Counted from the stretch's first letter, positions 35,781 through 49,800 are shown. The stretch is 64,000 bases of DNA from Tribonema minus (GCA_017506865.1 JAFCMP010000257.1:992001-1056000); one strand, 5' to 3'. The notes: generated by a model from the letters alone, not told the origin. Numbers and translations: made by a program.

Positions 35781-38703
35781 GGCGCGCCCTTTGTCCAAAA
35801 GCAAGCATTCAATTGCAGTGCTCAAGGCACCGCTGTATGCTGCCCACCATGCTTAAGCGTCAGAGTCTGACTCAAGATCTCACTTCTTTGAAGATGTCTC
35901 CCAGGCTGACGCAAACTTTGAAACTAGAGCACCGTGACTGGCCTTACCAATTAAGCGGTATTCAATAGGGCATGTGGGGCGCAACTTGAATGCTGTGGCG
36001 CATATGACAGAGCTGTCAGTGTCCGAGCTGTTGGAGTTGCGCGCTGCCAGGTATTTGTTTGCGTGACGGGAGTCACCAAGGATTTGAGATGATTCTGACA
36101 ATGTGCGCCAAACAGCTGGCCTCTCTTTTAACAGCGCTTACATTAGCAATCAAAATCAGGCTCTGTTAATGGATCATACTTATAATCATATACGATGTAA
36201 TCATATATGATCATCGACACCTGCTGCAGTGATGAAATTCTGTAGGCTAGAAAATGCCCATAGGTACTGTCTTGTCATACTTCTGGAGTATGGTAATCAG
36301 GGTTGGCAGTGCGACAATTGGCAATGCGACAACTATCAATAGTTCTCCGAGTTTGTCAGTACAGCAAATGCCAGTATGTATAGGGCACCATTCTACTGGA
36401 ACAGCATTGCAATGGTAATTTAGGCTGGTGAATGTCATCGGTGGATGCTATAGCCTGCGAGCACACATCCTGCTGTACTGCCAAAAGGAGGACACAAACC
36501 CGAATAGCTCACAGTGCCAACTGGAACGGGAACTGTTATGGTGATGGTTCAAAGATGACGCTGAGCTCAAAGGCTTGTGCACACTTGATGTTCAACTTGG
36601 TAGCTTCCCCTTCTGGTGTAGTCCAGCCAGAAAAGACCACTGGTGCAACAGCCATCCAAGCAAATCTCACTTACAATCAATGACATACACTGAACTCTTG
36701 GTGTCTACAGCTACGCGGCGGTAAGAAATTCTTGTCAAGGACACAATGATTGCTCAGACGTCTACGTACGCTTCACATCATGAAACTGTTAGATGAAGTA
36801 GGTCTTGGACGCTGGGCATCAAAGTTTCATCACAATAAGGTAGAGTATACAAAGTTGAGGTTTATGTAAACTTTGAACATGATGAGGTATACTCAGAGGC
36901 TCACCATAAGCTGACCACGGCCCACATCATCCGGATATCCTCTGCAACAATTTGAACAAAAAACGGAAAACCGAAACCTTGCACAGTGAGATGAGTCGCA
37001 ATTGCCGGACAATTGCAATATCATGATTGAGACCCTCCTTATCCCAGTAGAGCACACCCAGTGCCGATCTCAAGCTGGCGAGTCAAAACAACCATTGCGC
37101 ACAACCATTACAGCTGCTAGCTCTTCAACCAGCTGCATTTTGTCTGCACAGTTCTCAGGAAGTACTTCCGAAGTAGCTCGAGGTCCGCAAGGCTCCTACT
37201 CCTTAGCACAGCCTGTGTGCTGTCATTGTACTGGCATAGCGTGCGTGTGTGGCAGAATATATGCCATGCACCAGCACGACCGTCACAATTTTCATGCGTG
37301 ATCAGACCCAGGTTCAGTCTAATTGCTTTCATTTAATTGGAGGCTGGTCATGTCAACAACTTGAACTTGATACCTCATATATCTACACACTATATCAGTA
37401 TGCCGAATCCACTCGCAATAGGCTCTGTTACAATTTGACATACTTCAGAATCGCGTTGTATGTCAAGTCGTCAATACATACTATAACACTTCGGAGAATT
37501 ACACTCATGAAGACCTCATGGACCACAATAGATAGCTGACTGAACAGGAGAGGATGTCACAGTCACGGTGGTACTAGTAGCACAGGATGTTCGCTGCAGT
37601 AGCATCTAGAATTAATGCAGGGAAAGTTTGCGCGGATACTTGCAGGCGAGTAGTCTGAGACTACCTAGTATCAGTGTGTTGCTGCCCACCCGGCTTTGAG
37701 GCACGCGCATGTGCATGTCGAGCTGCACAACATTGAAACTGATGAGCACACTGTGGCACATCAGGTTAAGCCACATATGATGCACATTTTGAGATTGGTG
37801 AAGCATCGATGGCAGTGATACTCAGTGACTGTGTGACTGATGTCGGCATATGTGCAACAGGGGAGGAAGCGATCATCACACAGCCTCTGCAACGAGACAT
37901 CGGAGACCACAGCCAGAGCATCAAGGTCATTTTGCAGCCATGCTACGATCTCATGAACCGTACAGGATTATTGTGTGTAAGAAGCAAGCAGATATTTACG
38001 TGCTTGCTTGTAGTTTTCAAGTTCTGGATTCCGACAGGTCAAGCATCCGTCGCCAGTGGGCACTCCAGCAATGTCTGTTTGCAATTTTCAGGAAACTATG
38101 TACATCGTTGGACTTCAAGTATGTATGTCGATCATGTCTTCTGCCTATGCACCTGAATGGACGACAAGAGTGCACGAGAGATTTATCTACAGATGCCACC
38201 TGACACCATCTGCTCAAGTCAGATGGCAAGGCACGCGAAGTACCCGTGTCGGCACACACTCCATGGTCAAAGGTCATGCTGCTTCCGGAGCAATGGACAT
38301 CATCAAGTCGCATGGGCGCACCTCAGCCCGGCGAGGGTTTGCAGCGCAACATCGAGTCAGGTGCCAGACGCGTGTGCTGGCGCACATGAGGTGTGATGAT
38401 GGCCTCCGTTCTGCTTCTGGTCCATGTAGGACAGAACCTAACGATTCGGAAGTTTGTTGCCGTGCATAAGGGAGCACACACCGGTAGCACACCATCTGCC
38501 TGAGTCACCATCGACGAGCACGATGTATACGATGCGGCGACGGCTCAGCAGCCGTGCGTGTACGACGCGTGTACGACGCGCCGAGCCGTGCGAAACAAAA
38601 AATCGTTCAAATCCGGGGTCCCCCTTCGCCTCAATTGATTGATAAAATTCACACTCGCCAGCTGCCTATAGCTGAAGGTCCTCTGCTCCTCAGCAAAGAG
38701 GCC
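35781..38703. other. AT-richer spacer, no gene seen
   Basis: Upstream flank of the GH26 gene. Short AT palindromes occur at 36180-36215 (TCATATATGATCAT). Open frames at 37809-38203 and 38056-38469 show no motif. A tandem GTGTACGACGCG occurs at 38557-38582. Confidence 0.4.
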
Positions 38704-41700
38704 ATGGCGCAGGCGGAGGTGGCAGCGGCAGCCTTGTGTACACACAGCGACGGCGTGTCGCTTTCACCGGCGATGACGAAGAAAGCAGCACGACGATGGC
38801 CTGCGGTGCTGGCAGCTGTAGTCGCTGGAGCCCTTATGGTCCTCGCATTGACGAGTAATGTGAGGAGCAGCAGGAGCAGCCTTTCACGCGTTGACACGGT
38901 CATGGACGAGAGCAGGCAACTCCCCAGCGCTCGCAGCCTGGCGGCAAGCAGAAAAGCCAAACCTTCGAAGAAGATTAAGCCAACCATAGGCGTGTCGATG
39001 GGCTCGATGGCCATAGATGACAGAGAGAAGCAGGTGGGGGCACACATTCCCATCGCCATGACCTTCCAGCCATGCATGAACGTGCTCAAGACCTGGGATG
39101 ACGAAATAGTGGTAAGTCCGTTATACATGCCTTGACGCGCGTTTTACAAGGGTTGCACCAGGCTCACGTGCTCCTGACTCAGGTGGCAGCAGCTTGGTGC
39201 AGCCCCGCTTCACGATGCCTTTGCCACTGTCATGTTGACGCGAAAACAACATTTGCGCCTGGTTCAATGTGCCCGCCTTGCGTCGTACACACACAGAAAC
39301 ACACACTTTTTCAGTTTGTTTTTGAATGTAGATGCGATTGGTAAGAATTGATATGCTGTTCTTGGAGCTGTACGATAGCAAAATAACATCGAACGTGCAA
39401 CTGCTGCGAGCAGGAACGGCAGCAAATCCTGTCGTGCATGAGAGACTTGACACGATTCATTCCTCTGACCGAATGAGTGTGCTCTTGACTGCCCCGTACA
39501 TGACTGCACTAACCCAGCAGATCTTGGCGTTGGCTTTCTTCTCATCACCGCTGTGCAGACGACACATCAGCACTGCGCAGCACCAGCAGCACCTGGCCTC
39601 AGCATGACGAGCGCACTCATGTACCTAAAATTGCGTTCTGACTCTATCACCGCAACCTCCGCGCGCCCGCCCCTCCCGCCGCCGCAGCGCCGCCAAAAGC
39701 TCGGCCACGAGATCGTGCTCGTGCTGGAATTCAATGAGACGTCCAAGAAGGTGAAGGCGCTGGACCTCGTCCTCAGCGGCTTTTACGACAAGAAGCTGCG
39801 CAAGATCGGCCGCCGCTTCGGGCGCATGAAGAAGCACCGCGTGTGGGTGCGCATCCTCCACGAGTTCAACTCCGACTGGTACGATGCTGCGTTTCGGGCA
39901 CACTGGCGAAGTGCGCTGCTGGGACTGTCACCTGCATTGCAATGATTGTATCGCAGCAGTCGTGGCTCAGGCGGATGGTGTGCTTGCTACGGGTGTGTGG
40001 TCGGTTGCGCAAGCGACTATGTACTTGCCTTCGCACTCTTCATGACTGCCAGATCCAGAAGGCCCCATCATGTCCGCCCAGCACGCATCTGCACCTGACT
40101 TGCAACACACACGCGCCGGCCTAATGTTTTTGCCGGTTATGTTGATGCTGACCACTCCAGGATCAGCATGAACTCTTGCTGACTCCCATCACAGCCAGCC
40201 AGATGCGACCCAAAGTGCGTGTCGACGATTGGCTTGACGAATACTTCGCGCGGTGCCTTGCCATCGGACGTGATCAGGTACCCGTGGGGCACCTTCAAGG
40301 AGGGCAACAGCATCCCCAAGTTCAAGCAGGCGTACCGCTACATCGTCAAGCGCCTGCGCAAGCACGGCGCGGGCGACAACATCAAGTTCCAGCTGTCGTA
40401 CAACGCGCGCTCGTCCGGCGGCGACAAGATCGACTTCAGCAAGTGGTGGCCCGGAGACGCATACGTCGACATGATCATGATCACCGCCTACAACAGGTGC
40501 GCTGCGCGCTGCGATACAGTACAGGGCCCGGTACAAAGGGCAGTGCTCAAATTGTCACAGCGCTCGACGGTGCCCCAGGTAAACGACGAGCCCGGGGGCT
40601 GTTCTCATGACAACACGGCGCAGCGTGCTCACGACTACATCCACCGATGCCTGACTGTCCAGCAATGCCGCACCCATCAGAACCACTGCTTTAGTCTGAG
40701 GCACCGCGCATCGCTCTTTTGGATTGCGCGCCCATCAACCGCGTTGCTGACGTTTCCCCTGAGGTACTGCAGGATTTGAACCCGTGACCCGTTGATTAAC
40801 AGCCGACCCCTCCACCGCTGCGCCGCAGGGCGGGCACGCTGGAGGGCACTGAAAAGCCCTTCCAGCAGTTTGCCGAGTTCTTCCCGGAGTCGTACAAGCG
40901 CGTGGCGGCGCTCCACCCCACCAAGCCCATTGGCATCTCCGAGGCGGGCAGCACGGACGCCAAGGGCGCCCAGGCCAAGGCGGACTGGTACTACAACATG
41001 TTCAAGACGCTCAAGGAGTCGCACGCGTTCCCGCGCCTCGCGCAGGTCAACTTCTTCCTGGAGGACAAGGTGCGCGCGCCGACGCTGCTGCTGCTGCGGC
41101 AGCGCTCGACAGTCGCCGCCCGCGCGATCGCGCGCTGCGCTTGAGCGTGTTTCGCATCCCGCGTGGGGGGTGGCGCTGGTGCTGCGGACCTTGTCGCACA
41201 ACAACAGCCCCGGCGTAGGAGAACTCAAACTGCTGCAGCATGTCGGTCATGTGGGGGTAGCGGGCTCTGCTGTGCTCAGCGGCGGTGGCAGCGCTCGGCA
41301 GGGGGGGGGGGGGGGGGGGCAGAACAGTTGAACTTCAACTGAGCAAAACAAGCGGCGTGCTTGGGGGCGGGGGCGGAGGTTCAGCTTTGATGCATATGGG
41401 CCAGCGGGAAAGCGGCAAACAGGCGAGGCAAACAGGCGCACCAACCCTTGGATGAATCGGCTACAGTGATACATAGCCTGGGGTGACACTGGCACAGGCG
41501 GACACCACAATGCCCACAGCTGCAGCAGTCTCATTGCTGTAAAAAAAACTTTCCGTGCAAAGCTTCTCTGCTCCAGGTAAAAACCATGTTGGATCGTCAG
41601 GTCCTCGTCTGCTATGGTTCAGCAACTCTACTCTGTCAAGTACAATGCACCTGCAATCATACAAGCGCGCACATTGCAGAAGACTCAGCGCCGCTCACTC

Positions 41701-41871
41701 TGCGCGCACGCTTCTGCTGCTAACTTTCTGCCACTTTTCCGCCCGCCCCCCCCCCTTCCCCGTTGGCAGATCTACGACTGGCGCCTCGACACGCGCGAGG
41801 AGCAGACGCGCTTCGGCGACGGCATGCGCCTGCTAGGCTACAAGGCTATCAAGCGCGACGGAGAGTCGTAG
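38704..41871 (+). CDS. GH26-family glycoside hydrolase (beta-mannanase-like), membrane-anchored
   Basis: Five exons, 38704-39111, 39688-39878, 40278-40496, 40829-41069 and 41770-41871, join in phase to 386 residues. Start chosen at GCCATGG (38704); an in-frame ATG lies 50 codons upstream. A basic-flanked hydrophobic helix (about 32-50, WPAVLAAVVAGALMVLAL) suggests a type II signal anchor or uncleaved signal, placing the enzyme in the Golgi or at the cell surface. The GH26 pattern is clear: HEFNSDWYPWG, with Glu195 as the expected acid/base; the WWPGDAYVDMIMITAYNR strand; and KPIGISEAGST, with Glu311 as the expected nucleophile. GH26 enzymes cleave beta-1,4-mannans and some mixed glucans or xylans; the substrate here is inferred only from family. 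The exon 2/3 junction splits the DWYPWG motif, which confirms the splice choice. Confidence 0.88.
40763..40830 (-). pseudogene. tRNA-Asn-like relic at an exon boundary
   Basis: The minus strand reads like a tRNA: a D-arm-like GCGCAGCGGTGGAG, then GGTCGGCTGTTAATCAACGG, where GTT (Asn) sits in a CTGTTAA loop, then CACGGGTTCAAATCC, a perfect B-box. The acceptor strands do not pair and the anticodon stem has a mismatch, so it is not a working tRNA. It ends exactly at the acceptor of GH26 exon 4, whose CAG comes from the D-arm side of the relic. Confidence 0.45.
41299..41320. repeat. Long poly-G run
   Basis: About 19 uninterrupted G in the last GH26 intron. Similar runs lie at 42740-42760 (G), 44305-44327 (C with one T), 54409-54421, 55987-56001 and 56982-56995. 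Lengths of such runs are often wrong in assemblies. Confidence 0.85.
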
Positions 41872-44800
41872 GCGCGGCGGCGGCAGCAGCGCTCAGCAAA
41901 CGTCCGAAGGAGCAGCAGCGCCAAGTAGGGCTTGGCCCTACGGTCTGATCGCGACGCAGCGCGCCTCCGCGGGGGTCCTCCACAGCTAGGGTTTAAGGTT
42001 TTGCCAAACCCTAGTCTTGATGAGACTCCCCCCCTCCAAACCTAGGGCGCTTGCCACTGTAACTCCCCGGCAGCAGGCGGCGCTCGGCATGTCAGTTTTG
42101 ACTGTTGACTGTTTCCCTCCCTTTTGGACAGCCCCCCCCCCCCCCTTCCTTGTATTTTTGCGCGGGCGCGCATGGGGTCTCGGCCCCCCTGGAGTGTGGA
42201 GCGCTTCACCAGCTGGACCCTGTTGGACCACCGGGTGGAGCGCGCGTGCATGTGAGTGGTCCGCCGCATACATGTTAAGGTATTCAACTGAAGAAGATGA
42301 AGTATAGAAGTATAATACTTTTAGTCGCGTTGGGAGTCCGTATACGTGCCTTCACAACTGTCGATAAGGGTTAGGTCGCATGTGGCTCATGTGACTGCCA
42401 CTGCAATGCCGGTGCTTAGGGTTTGGTTTATATCATACCCCTAACCCAAACTTGAAGTAAGGCACAGGGGGGCCTGCATACCTCGGATTGCAGTTCCAGA
42501 CGCCACCAGAACTGGGTACATGCATACGTGTTTCACCACGACTCAACTTCAGATAGTTGCATCTTCACGAAGTGGTGCGCCTCGCGTGTCTTCATCACCG
42601 CATCTGGCTTGCCCTCATCCTCAACACTGTGCTTGTCCATGACTCTCACCTAACATATTAACCTAACCCTCACCGTAACGCGCATGCAGCTCGTGTGGAC
42701 GTGGTCAGCTTGTGGCGGTGCAGGCGCTGCGCGGCGTGTATGGGGGGGGGGGGGGGGGGGTTGCGGGAGCTGCGGTGTTGCGGAGCGCTGGGGTGGAAGG
42801 TCAGTGCTCAGTAGCCAGATACCGTGTGTATATCATTGACGCGAGAGTGTGGGTGATGGCGGAGCCTCACAGAGTGTCAGGCATGTGATCCAGAGATCCT
42901 TCAGAATGGTGATTTGTGAAATATGCCGTGAGATCATATGTCAATCGCGGCAATACAGCGTTGCCGCAACGCAGCACGCGCGCGTGACGGTACTGGGCGC
43001 AGTCTGCGGCTTGCATAGCGGGCCCAGTGATGTTGAACGGTGCGATAGCGGGGCAGGCCTCCATGTATGTCTGCCCTGAGACCTCAGACACCACCAAACG
43101 ACTGAGATGCGGAATGCTCTGGCAACAGCAGTGTGCACAGGCGCTGTGCTTCAACAGCAAAGTCAAGCTACTGTATTTCTCCCCTTCCTTACAAACATTC
43201 ACAACAATGTGCCAATTGGAGCTGGAGTTGGCGGACCGCATACATACAGTGTGTGCCTTTAGCGATTTGCCTCTAGCGATTTGCCTCAACTCACAACTTC
43301 AACTTCAACACGGCCTGCAGAGTAATCTGGTCCCGGAAGGGACGTGCACTGTGACATTGCAACGCAAGCTAAGTAGAGACTCACCAAGAGCATGTGTGAA
43401 CAAGCATTGCACAGGATAGGTGTACACCATAAAATCTGGTCTCAGTGTCACGATGTGCATGAGCGCATCACAACGTGACGCAGGTGCATGGCGTCATTAC
43501 GCCAGCATTCGCTCGGCAACATGTGAAAACACTGATGTGCATGTGTGTGAATACTATACTGGACATTCTAGTCTGAAGGTCTTCCAGAGCAATCTGAGTA
43601 TGAATGTTGGCGTGGCGTGTTCCCACCTAACTAACAAGGACCAACTTCAAGTGGTCCAACTTCAAGTAGATTTGCTGAAAAGAAAGGGGGATGCACCTCA
43701 GAACACCAGCTTTGAGCAGGGCAATGACCCTAAGTGCAGCATGGCAGCACAAGGACGATGGCATGCAACTTATGCCGCCACCGCCTTTGCCGCAGCGCCT
43801 GGGCACGAGCTCGGCCTTTCTCAAAACGGTGCTATGAGGCAGGGCGATATGCGTAGCACAGTACTCAATCTTGACGTATACGGCAGCTTGCACGGCCATC
43901 CAGACTCTCAAGAAGCAGCGACACGGTATTGCCAACTGACGTCTCATGTCGGCAGAGTTACAGATCGATGGTAATTAATCAGCTCAGGCAAGTAAGCGAG
44001 CTTCATGAATGAAAGTGGCCAAGTATGCGACATTGTAGACTTGAGGTTGTGTTCAAAGAGGCTGTGAAGAACACGAATTCTGTTTCGTTTCATGATGCAA
44101 CAAGCACAAGGCACAAGCCATCTGATCGGTGAGCACCGCTCATTACTACGGTTCAAAAAAATGTGAGCCAAGAGCCATCAATCTCTGCTTTAAAAAGTTG
44201 AGGCTGTCATCAGATGAATCTGAACACCCTCATGACGCTCCCTTGGTTGCCGCAATGCAGGTTACACCTCAGCAGGAGAAATCAGGCACCGCTTTTGTTC
44301 GACCCCCCCCTCCCCCCCCCCCCCCACGTGCCGCTCATGCTTCTCGAGCAGAGCAGTGCCTAGACACTCCCCCTAATCCCCCTTCCCCACTGCCGGTCAG
44401 CACCGACAGTTTCCCGAGCACCCCTTTGCCACTGGGCGTGCGAATGCCACCGAGCATGCAGTATGTGATAACTGTAACTGTACTTACCTGCCCCTGAAGT
44501 TTGGTCGGCCCGAGGGCCCATGGGCATTGCGCGATGGGGGGCGCCACCGGCGGCGGGCGCGGCTTGAACTTGTTCTTGAACTTGTTCGCTTTGCCTGTGT
44601 CCCCTGCTGAGCCGCAGTTTAAGCCGCCAGAGGGATCTGCGATCATGGCGTGCGCGAGAGCTTGCCCCCTCTGCGCGCTGCTGCTGTGTCAGCGCTCGCG
44701 CGGGGTGGGGCACCGCTCAGTCGCTTCCATTATACGAGAAATTCAACTATTTTTACGACACCACCCCGCTTGCGCGCTGCAGCTTTGCACATGTTGCGGC

Positions 44801-46860
44801 GCTGCTTGTCTGGCATGTTAGGTCGCGTCTGCTTGCTCATGACTGCTTCGCCGGCAGGTCAGGTATGTGGAGGAAGTCGACGTGTCATTGTGTCATCATT
44901 GTGTGCAGTGGTCACAGCATGCCAGATGAAACATGTGCTGGTCCTCATTATGCTTGTTGTCAAGGACTAGAAGCACTTTTGTTGTTGTTCCAGTACTCTT
45001 GCTGAGGGCAGACAGCTTGTGAAAGATAAGCCCAGCTCCTCCACAGTACATGTACCGGACTTGAAAGGGTTTTGTGGTCTTAACGTGGTGAACTGTGACG
45101 TGCTCTGTGCTCAACTGAGATGATACTATCCCCCGTTGTAGCTCATTGTCCATGTATGTGGTGGAAGATCGTGCTGATCGTCAGAGCACGTTTCTGATGG
45201 ACTTGACAGAAAGCCATTTGTTTGTTACATACCCATCGTGAGGATCGAGCCCTCTTGGACATCCGCAGAGGGGGACAGACGATATGTGAGATGGCCATCT
45301 CACATGGACAGTATGGCCCGTTTCTGTTGTTTCTAATGGGTCGGGGTTCAATACATTAAAATGCTCGCTTCATGCAGACTCAGTGTGCTGCAAGCGGTGT
45401 GAACTGTAGGTGTTGAGCAGTGCTGCGCACTTCAAATGTCAGCACTGCCCCCTTCAAAAGGTGAGCAGTGTTGGGGGACTTCTTGGGCAAAGGCAATCGT
45501 CACTGATTCTTCAGGACTTGGCTAATAGTGGCAACTAGGTGCTGAGCAGCGGTGCCCTCTTGTTGCGCCCAAAGCAGGCGCCAACACAGAGGAATTGACC
45601 TCCTTTTACAGCTACGCCATCGGGGCAGAAAATCTCACCAAATCCACATCTGGCCTGCCTCTACGAACCATTTTACGTTTTCAGCACTGTATGTGCATGT
45701 ATACGCCCAATGGAGGCCGGGTTACCTATGCAATCGAAAAGTTTGCTTCAACGCAGCCAGCACAACCATTTGCAAAATCACGCAGAACGGGTCAACCCCA
45801 ATTTGAGTCAATGACAAACAAGATGAGCATTTCATGAAGTGGTCATTCCAAATGTCAAATGCTGCATGCCTGCGCACGTTTCATCCGCTTGTCCATACGT
45901 TTGAGATAATCACCGCTCGGCACAGCGGCCACATGCAGGGAACCATGAACTGCTTCTCAAATTTTCAGTTCACATTTGGGCACACATGTGCCACAATGCA
46001 CATGGCAAAACCGCTGTTGCAAAGCAGAGACAGCAGCGGCAACACAAAGCTGAAATTGCTGTCGATATTAGAGCGCATGCTGTTGCCAATGCCGACTCCA
46101 AAGCAGCAGCAGGCTGGATGTTCTCAGACAAAACTGGACCCGCGCGCCGGCTTATGCCCCCTCTTTTGCCGCTTGACCTGCGCATTGTATGGCAAGCAAG
46201 CAACGCGTGCACAGGGGCGGACGTTGTGGACTCAATGACGCGTATGACGAGTTCCGGGGGTGTTAGCTAATGACTGAGGCTGCGTCTGCATCCGGCAACA
46301 AAATGATCCGCATTCCTGAGAGCGTCTTCCGTAGCTCACCACTTTGCCAGATTTGGACAAGCAAGGGGTGATCTTTGAGAAGTGGGGGCGCAAAACCTGC
46401 ATGAACACGCACGTCAGTGCTCAGCAGGACAACTTCAACATGGTTGCACCTCAACTTGAAGCATGTATTGCTACTTCTTCTAGAAGCACACCCCCTGTGC
46501 CTGACTGCAGGGGATGGTGGTATTGTGGGGGATGGACGGGCTCTGTTTGCAGTTTGAAGGCAGCATTGAGTGTGCAATCCATGAGAGCAGGGGCTGTTTC
46601 GCACCCCGAGCAGAAGCATCAAGCAAGATGCATCCAACCCCTGCGTGCATCGAGGCCCCCAGACTCCGAACCCCCCTCCGCAGATCATGTACATGCGTAC
46701 CACGCGTTGATGTTACTTCAAGTATGTGCATCATGGCTCAGTGCTTTGCTCACCTTCTCAGCGACACAACAAAACGGATGTGACTTCTCAGCACTGACAA
46801 GACAGACGTGCAGAGACTGTACATGCGCACCATGCGTAGGTGCTCCTTCGAGCATGTGCA
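41872..46860. other. Spacer with one weak candidate exon
   Basis: Holds AACCCTA-like tracts (41985-42015, 42415-42450), poly-G and poly-C runs and the second dispersed-repeat copy. One candidate stands out on the minus strand, 44646-44491: an ATG in good context, MIADPSGGLNCGSAG, DTGKANKFKNKFKPRPPP, ending at a perfect CAG/GTAAGT donor. No matching downstream exon was found, so it is not called as a gene. Confidence 0.4.
44199..44277 (+). repeat. Dispersed repeat, copy 2 (partner at 24133)
   Basis: See copy 1: about 80 bp shared in the same orientation. Flanks differ, which places the element boundaries near TTGAGGCTG on the left and CTCAGCAG on the right. Confidence 0.7.
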
Positions 46861-49800
46861 TTACAGCTTACGGCCGAGCACACGCACCTCCGCCATCTTG
46901 CTGGCCTGCTTCTTGCGGTAGCGCTTGTTGTGCTCCGTCCTCTCGGCCTTGAGCTTGGCAGCGGCCGCGGGGTCCTTGACGGCCAGTATCGCGCGCGCGG
47001 CCTTCTTCTTGTCGCGCTTCGCCTCCAGCGCCCGGTTGGTGCGCGTAATGGCCTCAAGGAACACTCCAGCACCAACCTTCTCTTCCAGCAGCTCCATAAC
47101 CTGCAGGCGCGGACAATGAGGCGGCAAGCAGCGTTGTGTGTGAGCAAGCAACCTGCATCAGAGAGGCGCAATGTGCACTTCAAAACTTGAAGTATGTATA
47201 TATACGCCATCATGCATGCGTGCGTGATGGCCTTCCAGGCACATTCTCGCGCCGACCTTCTCCTCCAGCAACTCCATGACCTGCACGCGGAAATGAGATG
47301 AAACGCGGTCCGTGGGGCATGTGTACTACTAATTCAAGTAGACATTCACATGCAAGGCGTGCAAATGGCTGTTTTAGTAGTATTGCTGCCCAACGATGCC
47401 CCCTCAGCCCACGACCAAGGTGCGCAACAGGCTAAACCGTCCCTGTGCAACCCCACCACCGCCGTTGCAAGCCGACTGTGCGAGCAGAGGAGTGTTACGT
47501 GCATATCTCTTGCACCACGTGATGGCCATTGCAGCATGCCATGCATACCATGCAACACATCCCTTAAGTGCACAGTTTTAACAAGAACGGTTCGCAATCA
47601 GCAAGACCACTCCCCCGCAGTCTCCACTGCACCATGACTTAAACCAACATCTGCCGGTCCAGCCCATGTACGCAAGCCACCCAGACTCTGCTCCCAACTC
47701 CTTCCATCAGTACCGAATTATGGCACAGACAATCACTGCCATACACAACCCTTCTTCTAACTCCATATCCAACCCCAGCCCTGAGTGCAGCAGCTCACCT
47801 CAGTAGCGAGGTCCGCAACGGGCATCAGCTCTCCCTCCGCGCCGCCGCCGCCGCCGCCGCTGCCGCCATTGACGACCACGTTATCCTCGTCGGCGCCGGT
47901 GCGGTCCTTCGCGTCCGCGTCCAGCATGCAGCGCCGCAGCGGCGTCAGCATGTGCGGCAGGAAGCGCGCGACCGCCGCCGCCGGCAGCGCCGCCGCCATC
48001 GCCGCGAACCACTTGAAGACGGCGCGGCGCCGCGCGTCGCCCTTCGCGCGCCCCATGAATGACATGCGGTGGAACACCCACACCAGCGGGTCGCGCTCGC
48101 CGGCAGCGCCGCCGCCGCCGTCGCTGCCGCTGCCGCCGTCGTCATCACCGGCGGCATCATCGGACGCCTCGCCGTTGCTCTCGGGTGCGGCGGCAGCAGC
48201 GGCGGCGGCAGCGCGCTTGCGCTTTCCGCCGCCGCCATTGGTAGCGGCCCCGTTGGCAGCGGCGGCACCGTCGCCGTCCGCCGCCGCTGCGAAGCACAGC
48301 GCCGGGTGCGCGTGCATCGCGCGCGCCGCCCACACCAGGTTCTTGGTCGCCTGGTCCAGCAGCGCGGGGTCGACGCCCGCCCTGTCGAGCTGCGCGGCGC
48401 TGTGCCTGCACAGCTTGAAGGGGCCGCCGCCGCGCGCCAGAAAGTCACCCGCCGCCGCCGCCGCGCCGCCGCCGCCGCCGAGCGGCGCCAGCGTCGCGGG
48501 GTCGCGCCGCGAGAGGTACGCGCCGAGCGCGCGCGCGCACGCGAGGCGCACCCACGCGTGCGGATAGACGAGGCACGCGCACGCGGCGTCGAGCGCTGCC
48601 GCGGCGGGCGCGGCGGCGGCGTCGAAGGCGGCGGGCAGCGCCGTGATGACGCGCTCGAGGCAGAGCGCGGCGTGGTACGCGCACTCCCAGGGGTGGGTGA
48701 CGGCGGCGGCGGCAGCGGCGGCGGAGGTGTCCGCCACTGCCTCCACCTGTTGCGGTTTCCGGCGCGGGGGCGTGTGGGTGCGGCGTTAGGTGAAGCGGTG
48801 ATCGGGGCTGATTGCAGGCGGTTTTTTGGGATAGGTCGCATGCCATCGTGCACGAAGGAAGGACGCTTCTGAGTGTCGAAAAAAAAAAACGCGCACCATT
48901 GCACCTGCACACATACAGGCTGTTGGATTCTGGACAGTCCCTGCTTTTGTCACAATCATCTGGTACTGCTGCCCTTGTCAGTGTGCAACACCGCATTTCC
49001 ACCAAACGGAATTCACACACGCAGCGCGCGCGCGCACACATGGCACAAACGCTCGCGCGCGGACACTCGCATCCTGCAGCGACGCCGGCAGGCGCGCGCC
49101 AAGCGCGCGCAGCAGCGGCGGCAGCGCGGACAGCAACAACTTGCGTCCTGGACAAGACACTCACGCATGCACACGCACGCGCACACGCATCAAAGAGACA
49201 CGTGCGCATGTATTCACTGCGTAAATGCACACGCACAACCACTCGCGCCGCCACTCACGTCCTTGACCGAGGCAGGCAGGCACGCGGTCAGCGCGCGCAG
49301 CAGCGGCGGCAGCGCGCCGCCGCGGCGCGCCAGGTCCGGGCGCGCGGCGGCGGCGAGCGCCGTGCACGCCGCCGCCGTCTTGGCCAGCGCGCGGCGGCGG
49401 TGGTCCTCGGCGCTGTGGCCTGCGGCCGTCGCGTTGGGCGCTGGGTGGTGGATTTGAAGTTGGGGAGCGAAAACGCGCGCAATGAGGCGTCAGTGAGTGT
49501 GGTGGGTTTGAACGCGTCAAGAGAGGCGTCGGCGTGAAGCGTTGCAGGCAGGGGGTTTGGCGGGTGTGTGCACGCGTTGGGAGCAGATGCGCGCCCTTCA
49601 AGTGCAGCAGCGCTCCGCTCGTGGCAGTGTGTTTGTTGCTGACGCAGGCTGTCACTGGAGCACCAGGACAAGATGAAAACATGCACGAGTGCGTGTTATA
49701 CCTACCCCCGCGGCAGCCGTGCGTGCATGTGACTGCTGAGCATCAGCACCGCTCGGGCAGAAGCAGCACAGCGCATGTTCCACACACGTACCGCAATGTA

